DNA of 64,000 bases from Devosia subaequoris (GTDB lineage: Bacteria > Pseudomonadota > Alphaproteobacteria > Rhizobiales > Devosiaceae). Positions 27,785 to 35,399 of this stretch are shown here, one piece after another. Numbering within the stretch: the first letter of the stretch is position 1; each line of letters begins with the position of its first letter. Below the pieces are notes generated by a model. That model did not search any database and had not been told where the DNA came from. It saw only the letters and a program-made list of their open reading frames with translations. Where the stretch lies: positions 248,001 to 312,000 of the forward strand of contig NZ_JACIEW010000002.1 of NCBI RefSeq assembly GCF_014197055.1, written 5' to 3'. Made by a program: the position numbers and the translations under genes.

Positions 27785-28306
27785 TCAATGCGCGCTCCCA
27801 TGAATGCGTTGGTAAACCCGTATCGTGTAGGTGGCCGCATCGCGCTCGGATCGCGGCATGCCCGGCTCATCGACCACCCGCCATTCGGCCGGGTCAATCG
27901 GCGGAAAATGCACATCTCCATCCGGCTCAAGGTCGACATGGCTGATATAGAGCCGGTCGGCGAGCGGCAACGCCTGCGCGTATATGTCGCCGCCGCCAAT
28001 CACCATGATTTCATCCTGCTCGCTCGCCTCGGCCAGCCGCCGCGCAGCGGCCAAGGCTTCCTGCAGGCTGTGGCGCACCAGCACGCCATCGGGCCGATAA
28101 TCATGCTGCCGCGTCACCACAATATGCGGACGCCCGGGCAATGGCTTGGCAAAGGTCTCGAACTGCTTGCGGCCCATGACCATGGGCTTGCCCATTGTGG
28201 TCTGCTTGAACCAGGCGAAATCCGATGGGATGCGCCAGGGAATGGACTGGTCCGCACCAATCACATTGTTGCGCGCCACCGCGGCGATAAGGGAGATTTT
28301 GGACAT
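27785..28306 (-). CDS. folA: Dihydrofolate reductase
   Basis: FolA reduces dihydrofolate with NADPH to regenerate tetrahydrofolate after ThyA. The 173-residue protein starts SKISLIAAVARNNVIGADQ and continues with SIPWRIPSDFAWFKQTTMGKPMVMGRK, which has the Met20-type loop, the active-site acid (Asp in PSDFAWFK) and the NADPH motif. MVIGGGDIYAQAL closes the nucleotide site. No ribosome site is visible before the ATG. thyA lies about 4 kb upstream on the same strand. Confidence 0.94.
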   Translation of the reverse strand: MSKISLIAAVARNNVIGADQSIPWRIPSDFAWFKQTTMGKPMVMGRKQFETFAKPLPGRPHIVVTRQHDYRPDGVLVRHSLQEALAAARRLAEASEQDEIMVIGGGDIYAQALPLADRLYISHVDLEPDGDVHFPPIDPAEWRVVDEPGMPRSERDAATYTIRVYQRIHGSAH

Positions 28307-28400
28307 AGAGGAGGATTAGCGCGTTCGGCGCGAGAAGGTAAGGCCGAAATGCTATAGGCGTCGTGCCCCTATGGGCAAAGCGCCAATCGCTGTCCAGCGC

Positions 28401-28434
28401 AAAACAAAAAGGCCGGCCCCAGTGGGGTCGGCCT
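28401..28434 (-). terminator. Terminator of the PRC-barrel gene
   Basis: AGGCCGGCCCC (28410-28420) pairs with GGGGTCGGCCT (28424-28434), one G-T pair, and the minus strand then runs TTTTTGTTTT. Confidence 0.8.
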
Positions 28435-28458
28435 GATGATTGAAGCACATGTCGGTGT

Positions 28459-29703
28459 TTACGGGGTGCCGATCTGTACCCGCCCGTCGACGGGCTCTGC
28501 ATTCTGGCTGTCAATATTCGGCATCGCGTCGATATCCTGCTGGGTCATGCCCCGCATGACGAGCCGGCCGTCAATAACGGAAACCGTCTCGAGCGGGATG
28601 GAGACCTCTCGCTCACCGAAGCCCAGGAAAGTGCCTTCGGCCAGCACCAGATAGTGCCGATTTCCTAGGAGGATGACGCGGTCTACCGTGCCAAGCTCGA
28701 TTCCGCGAGCATTGCGCAGGTCCCGGCCCTCAAGGTCCGCGACATTGTATTCCAGTGCACGACCAGCTTCCATCTGCTGATCTTCGCGCAATAGCTGGTT
28801 TACCCGATCTCTGTCAGCCTGGGCGTTGGCAGTAGCAGCATTATCGCGTTCGGACGCATCCTCGCCGGAAACCTGCCCCTGTTCGAAGCGGATCTGAGGT
28901 TCGCCGGTCTGGTTGAAGCGAATCTCGGGCTCGCCTTCCTGCTGAACCTCAATATTGGGCTCGGCGGCTTCATACTGGATGCTAGGATCCTGACGCTGCA
29001 CATCGATCTGTGCCTCGCCGGAGCTCTGAACCTCAACCTGCGCATCCTGGCGCTGAAGGTCGACTTCGGCGCCTTCGCCGTCGCCTTGCGTTGCCTGCTC
29101 TGCCTGGACCGAGACCTGAGGTTCTGGCTGATTGACGCTGACCTCCGGCGGCTGCTGACGAACCTCGATCTGCGGTTCGGGATTAGTCACCGCCACGTCC
29201 GGATCTGGCATGCGAACGATGATTTCGGGCTGCGGCATGTCAATGGTGATCACCGGCTGCGGGACCTGAACGCGCACGTTTGGCGCCGCCTGGCGAACGA
29301 TGATCTCCGGCTGGCCCTGATTGACCCGGACCTGCGGTTCACGCTGCGTTACCGAGACCAGCGGGGCGCGCTGCTGCACATCGACCTCGGGATCGGGCTG
29401 GGTCACAACGATTTGAGCGGCAGCGTCCCTGTCGACCTCCTGCCCATTCGACCCCAACGCCCTGTTGGCCTGGTCGACATAGGTCAGGCAGCGCTCTTCA
29501 TCGCCAGCCTGAACAGCGCTACGGCTCTGCTCGATCCATTCGGGCCGCAGATTGTCACCCTGGTCGCGCGTCAGGTCAGTCAGCGCCTGGCAGTGCTGGT
29601 CCCCTTGTGCGGGATCGGCCGGAGCCTGCGCCATAGCAACCGGCGTAAGCATCGTTGCACCGATGGCGGTGGCCATTATTGTTCTTTTGAAGTTTCTGGT
29701 CAT
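28459..29703 (-). CDS. Secreted repeat protein with C-terminal PRC-barrel
   Basis: This 414-residue protein has a signal peptide (cleavage near ALA-type VAMAQA, residue 26), a small helical region with a Cys pair (HCQAL and RCLTY), then 11 uninterrupted repeats of exactly nine residues in residues 105-203, with pattern P-x-V/I-x-V-x-x-x-x. A second, looser set of about seven similar units with acidic and Gln-rich spacing covers 212-276. A PRC-barrel-like domain occupies about 318-395 (YNVADLEGRDLRNARGIELG through VSIPLETVSVIDGRL). The regular alternation suggests an extended beta structure that holds the PRC domain away from the membrane. Function unknown; periplasmic or surface location inferred. 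Confidence 0.8.
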   Translation of the reverse strand: MTRNFKRTIMATAIGATMLTPVAMAQAPADPAQGDQHCQALTDLTRDQGDNLRPEWIEQSRSAVQAGDEERCLTYVDQANRALGSNGQEVDRDAAAQIVVTQPDPEVDVQQRAPLVSVTQREPQVRVNQGQPEIIVRQAAPNVRVQVPQPVITIDMPQPEIIVRMPDPDVAVTNPEPQIEVRQQPPEVSVNQPEPQVSVQAEQATQGDGEGAEVDLQRQDAQVEVQSSGEAQIDVQRQDPSIQYEAAEPNIEVQQEGEPEIRFNQTGEPQIRFEQGQVSGEDASERDNAATANAQADRDRVNQLLREDQQMEAGRALEYNVADLEGRDLRNARGIELGTVDRVILLGNRHYLVLAEGTFLGFGEREVSIPLETVSVIDGRLVMRGMTQQDIDAMPNIDSQNAEPVDGRVQIGTP

Positions 29704-30103
29704 CTTCCACGTTCCCTTTCTCTATTCGGAACCGACGTGAGGAGGCTCCGGATTTTGAATGAGCGGAATAATCGGCGCGCTGGACGCCGGCAGCCGGGTG
29801 GTCATTTTGCAACCCGGATACGGTTGAGAATCCTGCTCTGTCGTGTCGCAGTCGCGAAGCAACAAGCGCCATTGATGACGCGGGTCTTCATATGCGCGAC
29901 CGTGCGTTGCGCTGAGGCAAAGCTTGCGTTGCCCTCAGGCTGCTCGTCCAACGGGTGCAGCCAAGATGAGTTCCCGGCAAATCACTGCGAACCGGAATTG
30001 TGACATCCGATGGTCGCACTCAATCTGGATGTGATCCGGGTATATGCCCGACGGGCAGATATGGCGAAGGCAGAGTTCTGTCGGATCTGAGACCGGCGAC
30101 CGC
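29704..30103. other. 400-base intergenic region, no gene seen
   Basis: The region lies between the GNAT gene and the PRC-barrel gene, both on the minus strand. It probably contains the promoter of the PRC gene. I see no ribosome-site-backed frame, hairpin or repeat that I would call. Confidence 0.5.
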
Positions 30104-30586
30104 CTAGCTCGTCCCCAGTTTCAATAGCGCCTCGCCATCGATGCGCACCTTGGTCCACTCGTCCTGCATCTCGCCCCCCTGCCTCTTGTAGAATGCAATC
30201 GAAGGTTCGTTCCAGTCGAGCACCCACCACTCGAACCGTCCCAGTTCTTCCCTTACGCAGCGCTGCGCCAGATGGACCAGCAGGGCCTTGCCAATCCCCT
30301 GCCCGCGCAACGCCGGATCGACATAGAGGTCTTCGAGCCAAATGCCATGCCGACCCTGAAAGGTCGAATAGGTATAGAACCAGAGCGCAAAGCCGACTGG
30401 TTTGCCCTCCCACTCCGCTATCGCGCAGAAAACCTTGGGTTCGGCTCCGAACAGATCGCGCGCGATGTCGGCCTCGCTGGCCTGCACCTCGTCTTCGAGC
30501 TTCTCGTAGACAGCCAGCGCGCGGATAAAGGCAATGATCTGGCCGGCGTCGGCTGGCACGGCTGGGCGGATAGTAAGCTTGGTCAA
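30104..30586 (-). CDS. GNAT-family N-acetyltransferase
   Basis: The 160-residue protein has the GNAT fold, with the acetyl-CoA loop LRGQGIGKALL near residue 95 and the acceptor-site strand WLEDLYVDPA just before it. WVLDWNEPSIAFYKRQGG is the C-terminal motif shared with spermidine/diamine acetyltransferase-like and thialysine acetyltransferases. The acceptor cannot be fixed from sequence. Translation appears to start at a TTG at 30586 with GGGGAAG upstream. It is a single gene on the minus strand. Confidence 0.85.
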   Translation of the reverse strand: MTKLTIRPAVPADAGQIIAFIRALAVYEKLEDEVQASEADIARDLFGAEPKVFCAIAEWEGKPVGFALWFYTYSTFQGRHGIWLEDLYVDPALRGQGIGKALLVHLAQRCVREELGRFEWWVLDWNEPSIAFYKRQGGEMQDEWTKVRIDGEALLKLGTS

Positions 30587-30684
30587 GGTCTTGATATCTT
30601 CCCCGCTAAGGAGAAATCTCCATTTGTCACGATATCGGCGACATCCGCGGAAGCGGACACTATCCTGCCTGTACAGTGCTGGCG

Positions 30685-31692
30685 CTATTGCGCCTCGTAG
30701 CGCTCCAGGATCAGAATGTTCAGCTCTTCCTGCGGCCAGAAGTTCTGCTTGACCATCTCGAAGGTCGTGGGCCCGATCTTGGTCACGCCTTCACCGCAGA
30801 ATGACACCAGATTGTCGGTGCTGCCCTTGTCGATGACGAGCCGGAAATTCTCGATACCGCCACCGGCCCAATTGCCGCCGGTCGTCAGGATGTAGGAAAT
30901 CCAGCTCTCGGTGAACGGGGCGCCCCAGGGCTCGTCCGGATCAGGCAGCGTCTTGCGCACCGCAGCGATGAAGCTTTCGTCCGTGCAATATTTCCGGCGA
31001 TATTCCGCCGCTGGGTCATATCCGTCGTCATAGGGTTCGGACAGAAACGCCACGCCAGTCGTGCCGCCAACACTGGGTGTATACCGATGCTCGACGATAA
31101 CTGTTTCGCCCGCCGGAAATGTCGCCTCCCAGGTGTAGGTCGCACGATAGATCCAGTTGGGCCAAGAATGGGTTTCCCACCCCGACCCCGCGTCAAATCC
31201 ATCCGGCGCGGCCAATCCCAGATGCAGAAAATCGTCGATTGTTTCGGCGTCTAATTCCTTGATCGCATCGATAGCTTCCTGGCTGATCGATACGAGAGGA
31301 ATATCCAGCTTTTGCAGAAATTTCGTCCTGTCGACGCCGGCGGCGTAAGCATACTCATGCAGCTTTGCCTCAACTGGCTCCCCATCGAACAGGGTCCTAA
31401 ATTCGAACAAATTGTCCGACGGCCCCATCGGGAAGGCCACTGGAGAGTAGTGGTCCGGGACGATATCGGGCATGGGAAAGGCCACCAGCAATTGATGGTC
31501 TTCGTCGCTGTCATTGCGGAACCGATAGACGACACGGATCTCTTCGCGCGAGATAAACAACTCCTCGCTCTCCATGGCGATTTCGCCATGCGAAACGAAT
31601 TCCAGCCCCCCGGTGGTCAGAACAGCAGCCGTGTCATTGCCGAAAACCGGCCCGGTCATCAGCACCAGCAGAGTTGCAGCACAAGCCCTCAT
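30685..31692 (-). CDS. DUF4424 family secreted protein
   Basis: The 335-residue product has a signal peptide (MRACAATLLVLMTGPVFG) and matches the DUF4424 pattern: a beta-rich N-terminal half opening with LTTGGLEFVSHGEIAMESEEL, then VAFPMPDIVP, a helical insertion, and a C-terminal half with YTWEATFPAGETVIVEHRYTPSVG and NFRLVIDKGS. The function of the family is unknown; the protein is probably periplasmic. The ATG at 31692 has GGAGG upstream, whereas the frame continues upstream to 31788 without conservation. It follows the MazG-like gene by 59 bases. Confidence 0.85.
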   Translation of the reverse strand: MRACAATLLVLMTGPVFGNDTAAVLTTGGLEFVSHGEIAMESEELFISREEIRVVYRFRNDSDEDHQLLVAFPMPDIVPDHYSPVAFPMGPSDNLFEFRTLFDGEPVEAKLHEYAYAAGVDRTKFLQKLDIPLVSISQEAIDAIKELDAETIDDFLHLGLAAPDGFDAGSGWETHSWPNWIYRATYTWEATFPAGETVIVEHRYTPSVGGTTGVAFLSEPYDDGYDPAAEYRRKYCTDESFIAAVRKTLPDPDEPWGAPFTESWISYILTTGGNWAGGGIENFRLVIDKGSTDNLVSFCGEGVTKIGPTTFEMVKQNFWPQEELNILILERYEAQ

Positions 31693-31751
31693 CTTGGCCT
31701 CCCTATCCTCGACGCCAGCATCACTAGCATGCCACGTCCGGCCGGAAACGG

Positions 31752-32078
31752 TTAAACCGCTGGAGAGTGACCAAGATATTTGAACCACTTCCGCTCGAGC
31801 GCTGCATCGAGGTCGATGTCACTGTTGCGCGCAAACAGCAGCAGCATGGCGAGCACATCTGCGGCCTCATCCTCCAAGGCCTCCCGCACAGCGACGGCAT
31901 CCGCCCCCTTCATCCGCCCGCGACCGGTCCCGCGCAGATATTCGGCGACCAGTTCACCCAGTTCTTCCTGCATTTTGAGCAGATACCAGTCGTCGTCGCG
32001 GGAAATGTCATTGCGCGAGGCGTAGATATCGGACACTTCCGACACCAGCGCGCTAAGCTCGGCCAGCGACCGACTCAT
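31752..32078 (-). CDS. MazG-like nucleotide pyrophosphohydrolase
   Basis: This 108-residue all-helical protein has the MazG-fold metal site [10 protein letters not shown], then [16 protein letters not shown], giving the E-x-x-E...E-x-x-D signature. Relatives hydrolyse dUTP, dCTP or aberrant nucleotides to monophosphates. Its start overlaps the end of thyA by four bases, so it is translationally coupled to thymidylate synthase, which fits a role in preparing or cleaning dNTPs. The family also includes phosphoribosyl-ATP pyrophosphohydrolases, but no histidine gene is near. Confidence 0.82.
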   Translation of the reverse strand: MSRSLAELSALVSEVSDIYASRNDISRDDDWYLLKMQEELGELVAEYLRGTGRGRMKGADAVAVREALEDEAADVLAMLLLFARNSDIDLDAALERKWFKYLGHSPAV

Positions 32079-32869
32079 ACCGCAATTGGTGCCGCAATGC
32101 GTGGATGCGGATCGTAGCCTTCAAAGGCAAAATCCTCGAAGACGAAATCTTCCAGCCGTTTGCGTTCGGCGTTCATCACCAGCTTAGGCAAGGGTCGCGG
32201 TTCACGCGAGAGCTGCAAACGCGCCTGATCGAAATGATTGCTGTAAAGATGCGCGTCCCCCAGCGTATGCACGAAGTCCCCGACCTCGAGGTCGCACACC
32301 TGCGCTACCATATGGGTCAAGAGTGCATAGGACGCGATGTTGAACGGAACGCCCAGAAAGCTGTCGGCCGATCGCTGATAGAGCTGGCAGCTCAATTTGC
32401 CGTTGGCAACATAGAACTGGAAGAGCGCGTGACATGGCGGCAACGCCATATTGTCGACCTCCGCAGGGTTCCAGGCGGACACGATATGCCGGCGGCTATC
32501 GGGCTTGCTGCGGATTTGATCCACGACAGCTTGCAACTGGTCGATCTTGCGCCCATCCGGCGCTGGCCAGCTCCGCCATTGTGACCCATAGACGGGGCCC
32601 AGATCACCATTCTCGTCGGCCCACTCGTCCCAAATGGAAACGCCGCGTTCCTGCAACCAGCGCACATTGGTTTCGCCACGGATGAACCAGAGCAACTCAT
32701 AGATGATGGATTTGAGATGCAGCTTCTTGGTCGTGACCAGCGGAAAGCCCTTCGACAGGTCAAACCGCATCTGGTAGCCAAACAGGCTCCGTGTACCGGT
32801 GCCGGTCCGGTCCGATTTGTCGGTGCCGTTTTCGAGAATGTCGGAAAGAAGCTGAAGATAGGGCTGCAT
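32075..32869 (-). CDS. thyA: Thymidylate synthase (folate-dependent)
   Basis: ThyA methylates dUMP to dTMP with methylenetetrahydrofolate, making dihydrofolate for FolA. The 264-residue protein shows [12 protein letters not shown] near the N-terminus, [13 protein letters not shown], the catalytic Cys in [12 protein letters not shown], and [12 protein letters not shown] and [12 protein letters not shown] in the C-terminal half. It overlaps the MazG-like gene by four bases. It belongs to the conserved thyA/folA/hflK/hflC neighbourhood of Hyphomicrobiales, though here several unrelated genes separate it from folA. Confidence 0.96.
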   Translation of the reverse strand: MQPYLQLLSDILENGTDKSDRTGTGTRSLFGYQMRFDLSKGFPLVTTKKLHLKSIIYELLWFIRGETNVRWLQERGVSIWDEWADENGDLGPVYGSQWRSWPAPDGRKIDQLQAVVDQIRSKPDSRRHIVSAWNPAEVDNMALPPCHALFQFYVANGKLSCQLYQRSADSFLGVPFNIASYALLTHMVAQVCDLEVGDFVHTLGDAHLYSNHFDQARLQLSREPRPLPKLVMNAERKRLEDFVFEDFAFEGYDPHPRIAAPIAV

Positions 32870-32960
32870 GATGCATATCTAGCGCGATTCGGGTGCGTTT
32901 CACCGCTACTCGAGCCATCACTGCTATTGCCTATCCACAACCCAGCAAGCGACGTCTAAA

Positions 32961-33512
32961 TCAGCCCAGCGCGCTGCGCAGCACCGTCTCATCGAGCTCC
33001 CACTGATGGGACTTATCGATATGCGCCAGGGACCAGGCAAATATAGTCTGCATCTCCCGCAGATCGCGCTTGGCAACGGCCTCTTCGAGCAATTCGTTCA
33101 TGCGCATCTTGGCCGGCAGGTGTCCCGGCGGTCCAAGCCGCTCGAACTCGACGCCAAATCCTTCTGCCACCCAGCCGCCGACCATGCCGGCAAATTCTTC
33201 GGACACAAGGAAGGCGCTCAATTCCAAAACGAGCAGCGTGACCGTGTCATTGTCGAAGCTCTCGGAACGGATCACCACTCCGCTCTGATTGGGGTGCCAT
33301 TCCGGCCCCAGTTCTTCGAGAAAGAACCAGCCGCAGAAGAAGCCCCTGCATACGCTGGGCCGCTGCGCATAGACGGTGCACCCTTGCCCCTCGGCACAAT
33401 GCAGGCACATCGTATTGGCTGGCTTCTGCAATGTTTCGCTGTGGATTGGCGGGAAGGAACAGCAGGCCGTGCAGCCGTTGCAATCCCTGCCGCTCAACGG
33501 CTCCATCGACAT
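32961..33512 (-). CDS. YkgJ-type cysteine-cluster protein
   Basis: The 183-residue protein has the metal-binding cysteine cluster of the YkgJ/CxxCxxCC family: GRDCNGCTACCSFPP near residue 8, then MCLHCAEGQGCTVYAQRPSVCRGFFC. These are thought to bind iron or zinc and occur in many bacteria without a firm function. The C-terminal half is helical, with no Cys. The ATG at 33512 is chosen because GAGGAGA is just upstream and because conservation starts there; an upstream ATG at 33599 overlaps the nuclease gene. It is downstream of the nuclease gene on the same strand. Confidence 0.8.
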   Translation of the reverse strand: MSMEPLSGRDCNGCTACCSFPPIHSETLQKPANTMCLHCAEGQGCTVYAQRPSVCRGFFCGWFFLEELGPEWHPNQSGVVIRSESFDNDTVTLLVLELSAFLVSEEFAGMVGGWVAEGFGVEFERLGPPGHLPAKMRMNELLEEAVAKRDLREMQTIFAWSLAHIDKSHQWELDETVLRSALG

Positions 33513-33568
33513 GGTGATGTTCTCCTCGCGCTCAGCAGAGCGCATGGCGGTTTGCATGTCAAAGGCGG

Positions 33569-34117
33569 TCAGCACCAGCTGCGACGATAGCCTTCCCATT
33601 CGTGCGCCAGTCCCTCGGCGACCAATTGGGCGCCGAGGGAATGTCCATCACGCATCGCCACGCGCAGCTTACGGCCATATCGGTCCTCGTCCCTGCCGTC
33701 CCGCACAAGTGCGAAGGGCGCGGCACTCAGCAATTCCCTCAGGCGCTCAGTCGCCCGCCGGCCAAGCGCGGCCTCATGCGAACACTGCGGCGAACTCACT
33801 TCAGGGGTATTGATGTCGGCAATGCGGATTTTGGTACCTTCGAGCCAGAACGTGTCGCCATCCACCACACAGGTGACGCGCACAGAACCCGAACAAATCC
33901 CGAATTGCCCAGAATAGAGCTGACTTACTGCCAGTGCCGCACCCTGGCGCGCGCCGAGCAACCAGTCACTAAGGCCGAAACCATCCAGCATGGTGGTAAC
34001 GCCCCCGCCCACACCGACGGCAATAAGGGCCAGCGGCAGGAGCGGCAAAGTATCCAGCAACCTGTTGCGCCGCCTGCGTCCGCCGTTGCGGGTCAGTCCC
34101 TGTCTCGTCGTGTTCAT
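33569..34117 (-). CDS. Membrane-anchored thermonuclease (SNase) family protein
   Basis: The 182-residue protein has an N-terminal basic stretch and one membrane segment (about 25-45), then a staphylococcal-nuclease OB fold: VTCVVDGDTFWLEGTKIRIA, NTPEVSSPQC and RDEDRYGRKLR. The Asp, Arg and Glu of the catalytic site are present. It should act on nucleic acid outside the cytoplasmic membrane, perhaps for scavenging; this is a family inference. AGAGGGA precedes the ATG. The tail QLVAEGLAHEW is standard. Confidence 0.88.
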   Translation of the reverse strand: MNTTRQGLTRNGGRRRRNRLLDTLPLLPLALIAVGVGGGVTTMLDGFGLSDWLLGARQGAALAVSQLYSGQFGICSGSVRVTCVVDGDTFWLEGTKIRIADINTPEVSSPQCSHEAALGRRATERLRELLSAAPFALVRDGRDEDRYGRKLRVAMRDGHSLGAQLVAEGLAHEWEGYRRSWC

Positions 34118-34214
34118 GCGTTTCCCTCTGGCGGGCGGCCAGCATGATCACGAGTTGTTAAACAGAGCTGAATCGGTTCATCCGGATTTGCATCCGTCTG
34201 GGCCCTCACCTATA

Positions 34215-34541
34215 TAGGGAGGGCCCGCAAGGGCTATGGCAATAAACTGTCATTGTAATAAACCCATCGGACCCGGGGGCAGTACCCGGCGTCTCCACCA
34301 TCTCCCCTCCTAGCGGGGAGGAGCCAATGGGGACGAAACAGGATCGACGAGGGCGTAAAGAGTGTGCTTTTGCTCGGTGAGGTACCACCGTTATCGGTCC
34401 GAAACTTATAGTTGCTAATGACAACAATAAGGCTCCGGTCGCTCTCGCCGCGTAAGCGGTGCTAGCACTGGGAATTTAAGTCCTCCGCCCCTAGCCGGGC
34501 GTCAGGCGGGGTTCGCAGGCACCTGGCAACAGAAGCCTGCA
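34215..34541 (+). ncRNA. ssrA: tmRNA, circularly permuted two-piece form
   Basis: The acceptor half comes first: a T-arm at 34273-34289 (CCGGG, loop GGCAGTA, CCCGG) abuts CGTCTCC (34290-34296), A and the encoded CCA (34298-34300). A 28-base spacer with its own hairpin (34301-34328) is expected to be removed. The coding half starts GGGGACGAAACAGG at 34329, and its first seven bases pair with 34290-34296 (one G-T). The resume codon GCT is at 34414, and the tag frame 34414-34455 encodes ANDNNKAPVALAA then TAA. Outer ends are approximate: I set the acceptor start near 34215 and the end at a GCAGGC/GCCTGC hairpin (34516-34541). The permuted layout is typical of alphaproteobacteria. Confidence 0.93.
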
Positions 34542-34656
34542 CTCATTTCCATTTGCTTGCAGTTCCTGCCGCCTTTGTTCTTGAATTTCATGGGAACGTA
34601 GGGCTGATATGGGCCGTTCGGGATTCGATCCGAACTCAAGAGGAGATTAGGGCACT

Positions 34657-35145
34657 ATGGCCGAAGACCACATGCGATACGACATTCTCGCCCAGGAAGC
34701 CCTGCGCGGCGTCGTGCGCAAGGTATTGGCCGAGGTGTCGCGGACCGGCCTGCCCGGCGAGCATCATTTCTTCATTTCCTTTGCCACGCGCGCGCCGGGC
34801 ACCCGCATTAGCGAGGAATTGCTCAAGCAGTACGACAAGGAAATGACCATCGTGCTGCAGAACCAGTATTGGGACCTCAAGGTCACAGAAAGCGCTTTCG
34901 AGGTCGGCTTGAGCTTCAACGGCCAGCCCGAAATGCTGCATATTCCTTTCGCCGCAATCAAAAGCTTTTTTGACCCCTCCGTGCAGTTCGCCCTGCAATT
35001 CGATCCTGCCACCGTCCCCGATGAACGTGAGGCGGACGAAGCCAATGCCGACGCTGCAACCGAGGCGGCATCTGGCGAGGCTGCATCCGAGGAAGGCAGC
35101 GGCGAAAAAGTGGTCAGCCTCGACGCCTTCCGCAAAAAACCCTGA
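34657..35145 (+). CDS. sspB: SspB-family ClpXP adaptor (alpha type)
   Basis: SspB binds ssrA-tagged proteins and hands them to ClpXP for degradation. The 162-residue protein has the SspB beta fold, with GEHHFFISFATRAPGTRIS and the WDLKVTESAFEVGLSFNG strand pair, then LHIPFAAIKSFFDPS. An acidic linker (about 125-150) leads to the C-terminal KVVSLDAFRKKP, the expected ClpX-binding tail. It lies directly downstream of ssrA, which encodes its substrate tag. An alternative start at 34672 (MRYD) would remove five residues. Confidence 0.93.
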   Translation: MAEDHMRYDILAQEALRGVVRKVLAEVSRTGLPGEHHFFISFATRAPGTRISEELLKQYDKEMTIVLQNQYWDLKVTESAFEVGLSFNGQPEMLHIPFAAIKSFFDPSVQFALQFDPATVPDEREADEANADAATEAASGEAASEEGSGEKVVSLDAFRKKP

Positions 35146-35159
35146 CAACGGGTAGAGGC

Positions 35160-35399
35160 ATGGAAAAGCGATCCTTCTCCATCGCCGGCCACCGCACTTC
35201 CATCGCGCTCGAGCCGGAATTCTGGCACGGCCTTGAGGACATGGCGTCAACCCGCCAGCTGAGCCTTGCCGGCCTGGTGCGCGATATCGACGAGAACCGC
35301 CGGACCACAAACCTGTCGTCCGCAGTGCGGTTGGCCGTTCTGGCCTGGTACCGGGACCGCCCCCCTACTGATCTGGAGAACGCGGAATCGGCTGATTAA
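35160..35399 (+). CDS. Ribbon-helix-helix domain protein
   Basis: The 79-residue protein has an RHH-type layout: the strand RTSIALEPEFWHGL, then helices EDMASTRQLSLAGLVRDI and NLSSAVRLAVLAWYRD. This RHH_4-like group is common downstream of sspB in alphaproteobacteria. It probably binds DNA as a dimer, but its target is unknown. It starts 14 bases after sspB and is likely cotranscribed. Its last 35 bases overlap the end of the convergent AsmA gene. Confidence 0.82.
   Translation: MEKRSFSIAGHRTSIALEPEFWHGLEDMASTRQLSLAGLVRDIDENRRTTNLSSAVRLAVLAWYRDRPPTDLENAESAD

Noticed and set aside
34206..34427. A 73-codon minus-strand frame
   Set aside because: It lies within the tmRNA gene.
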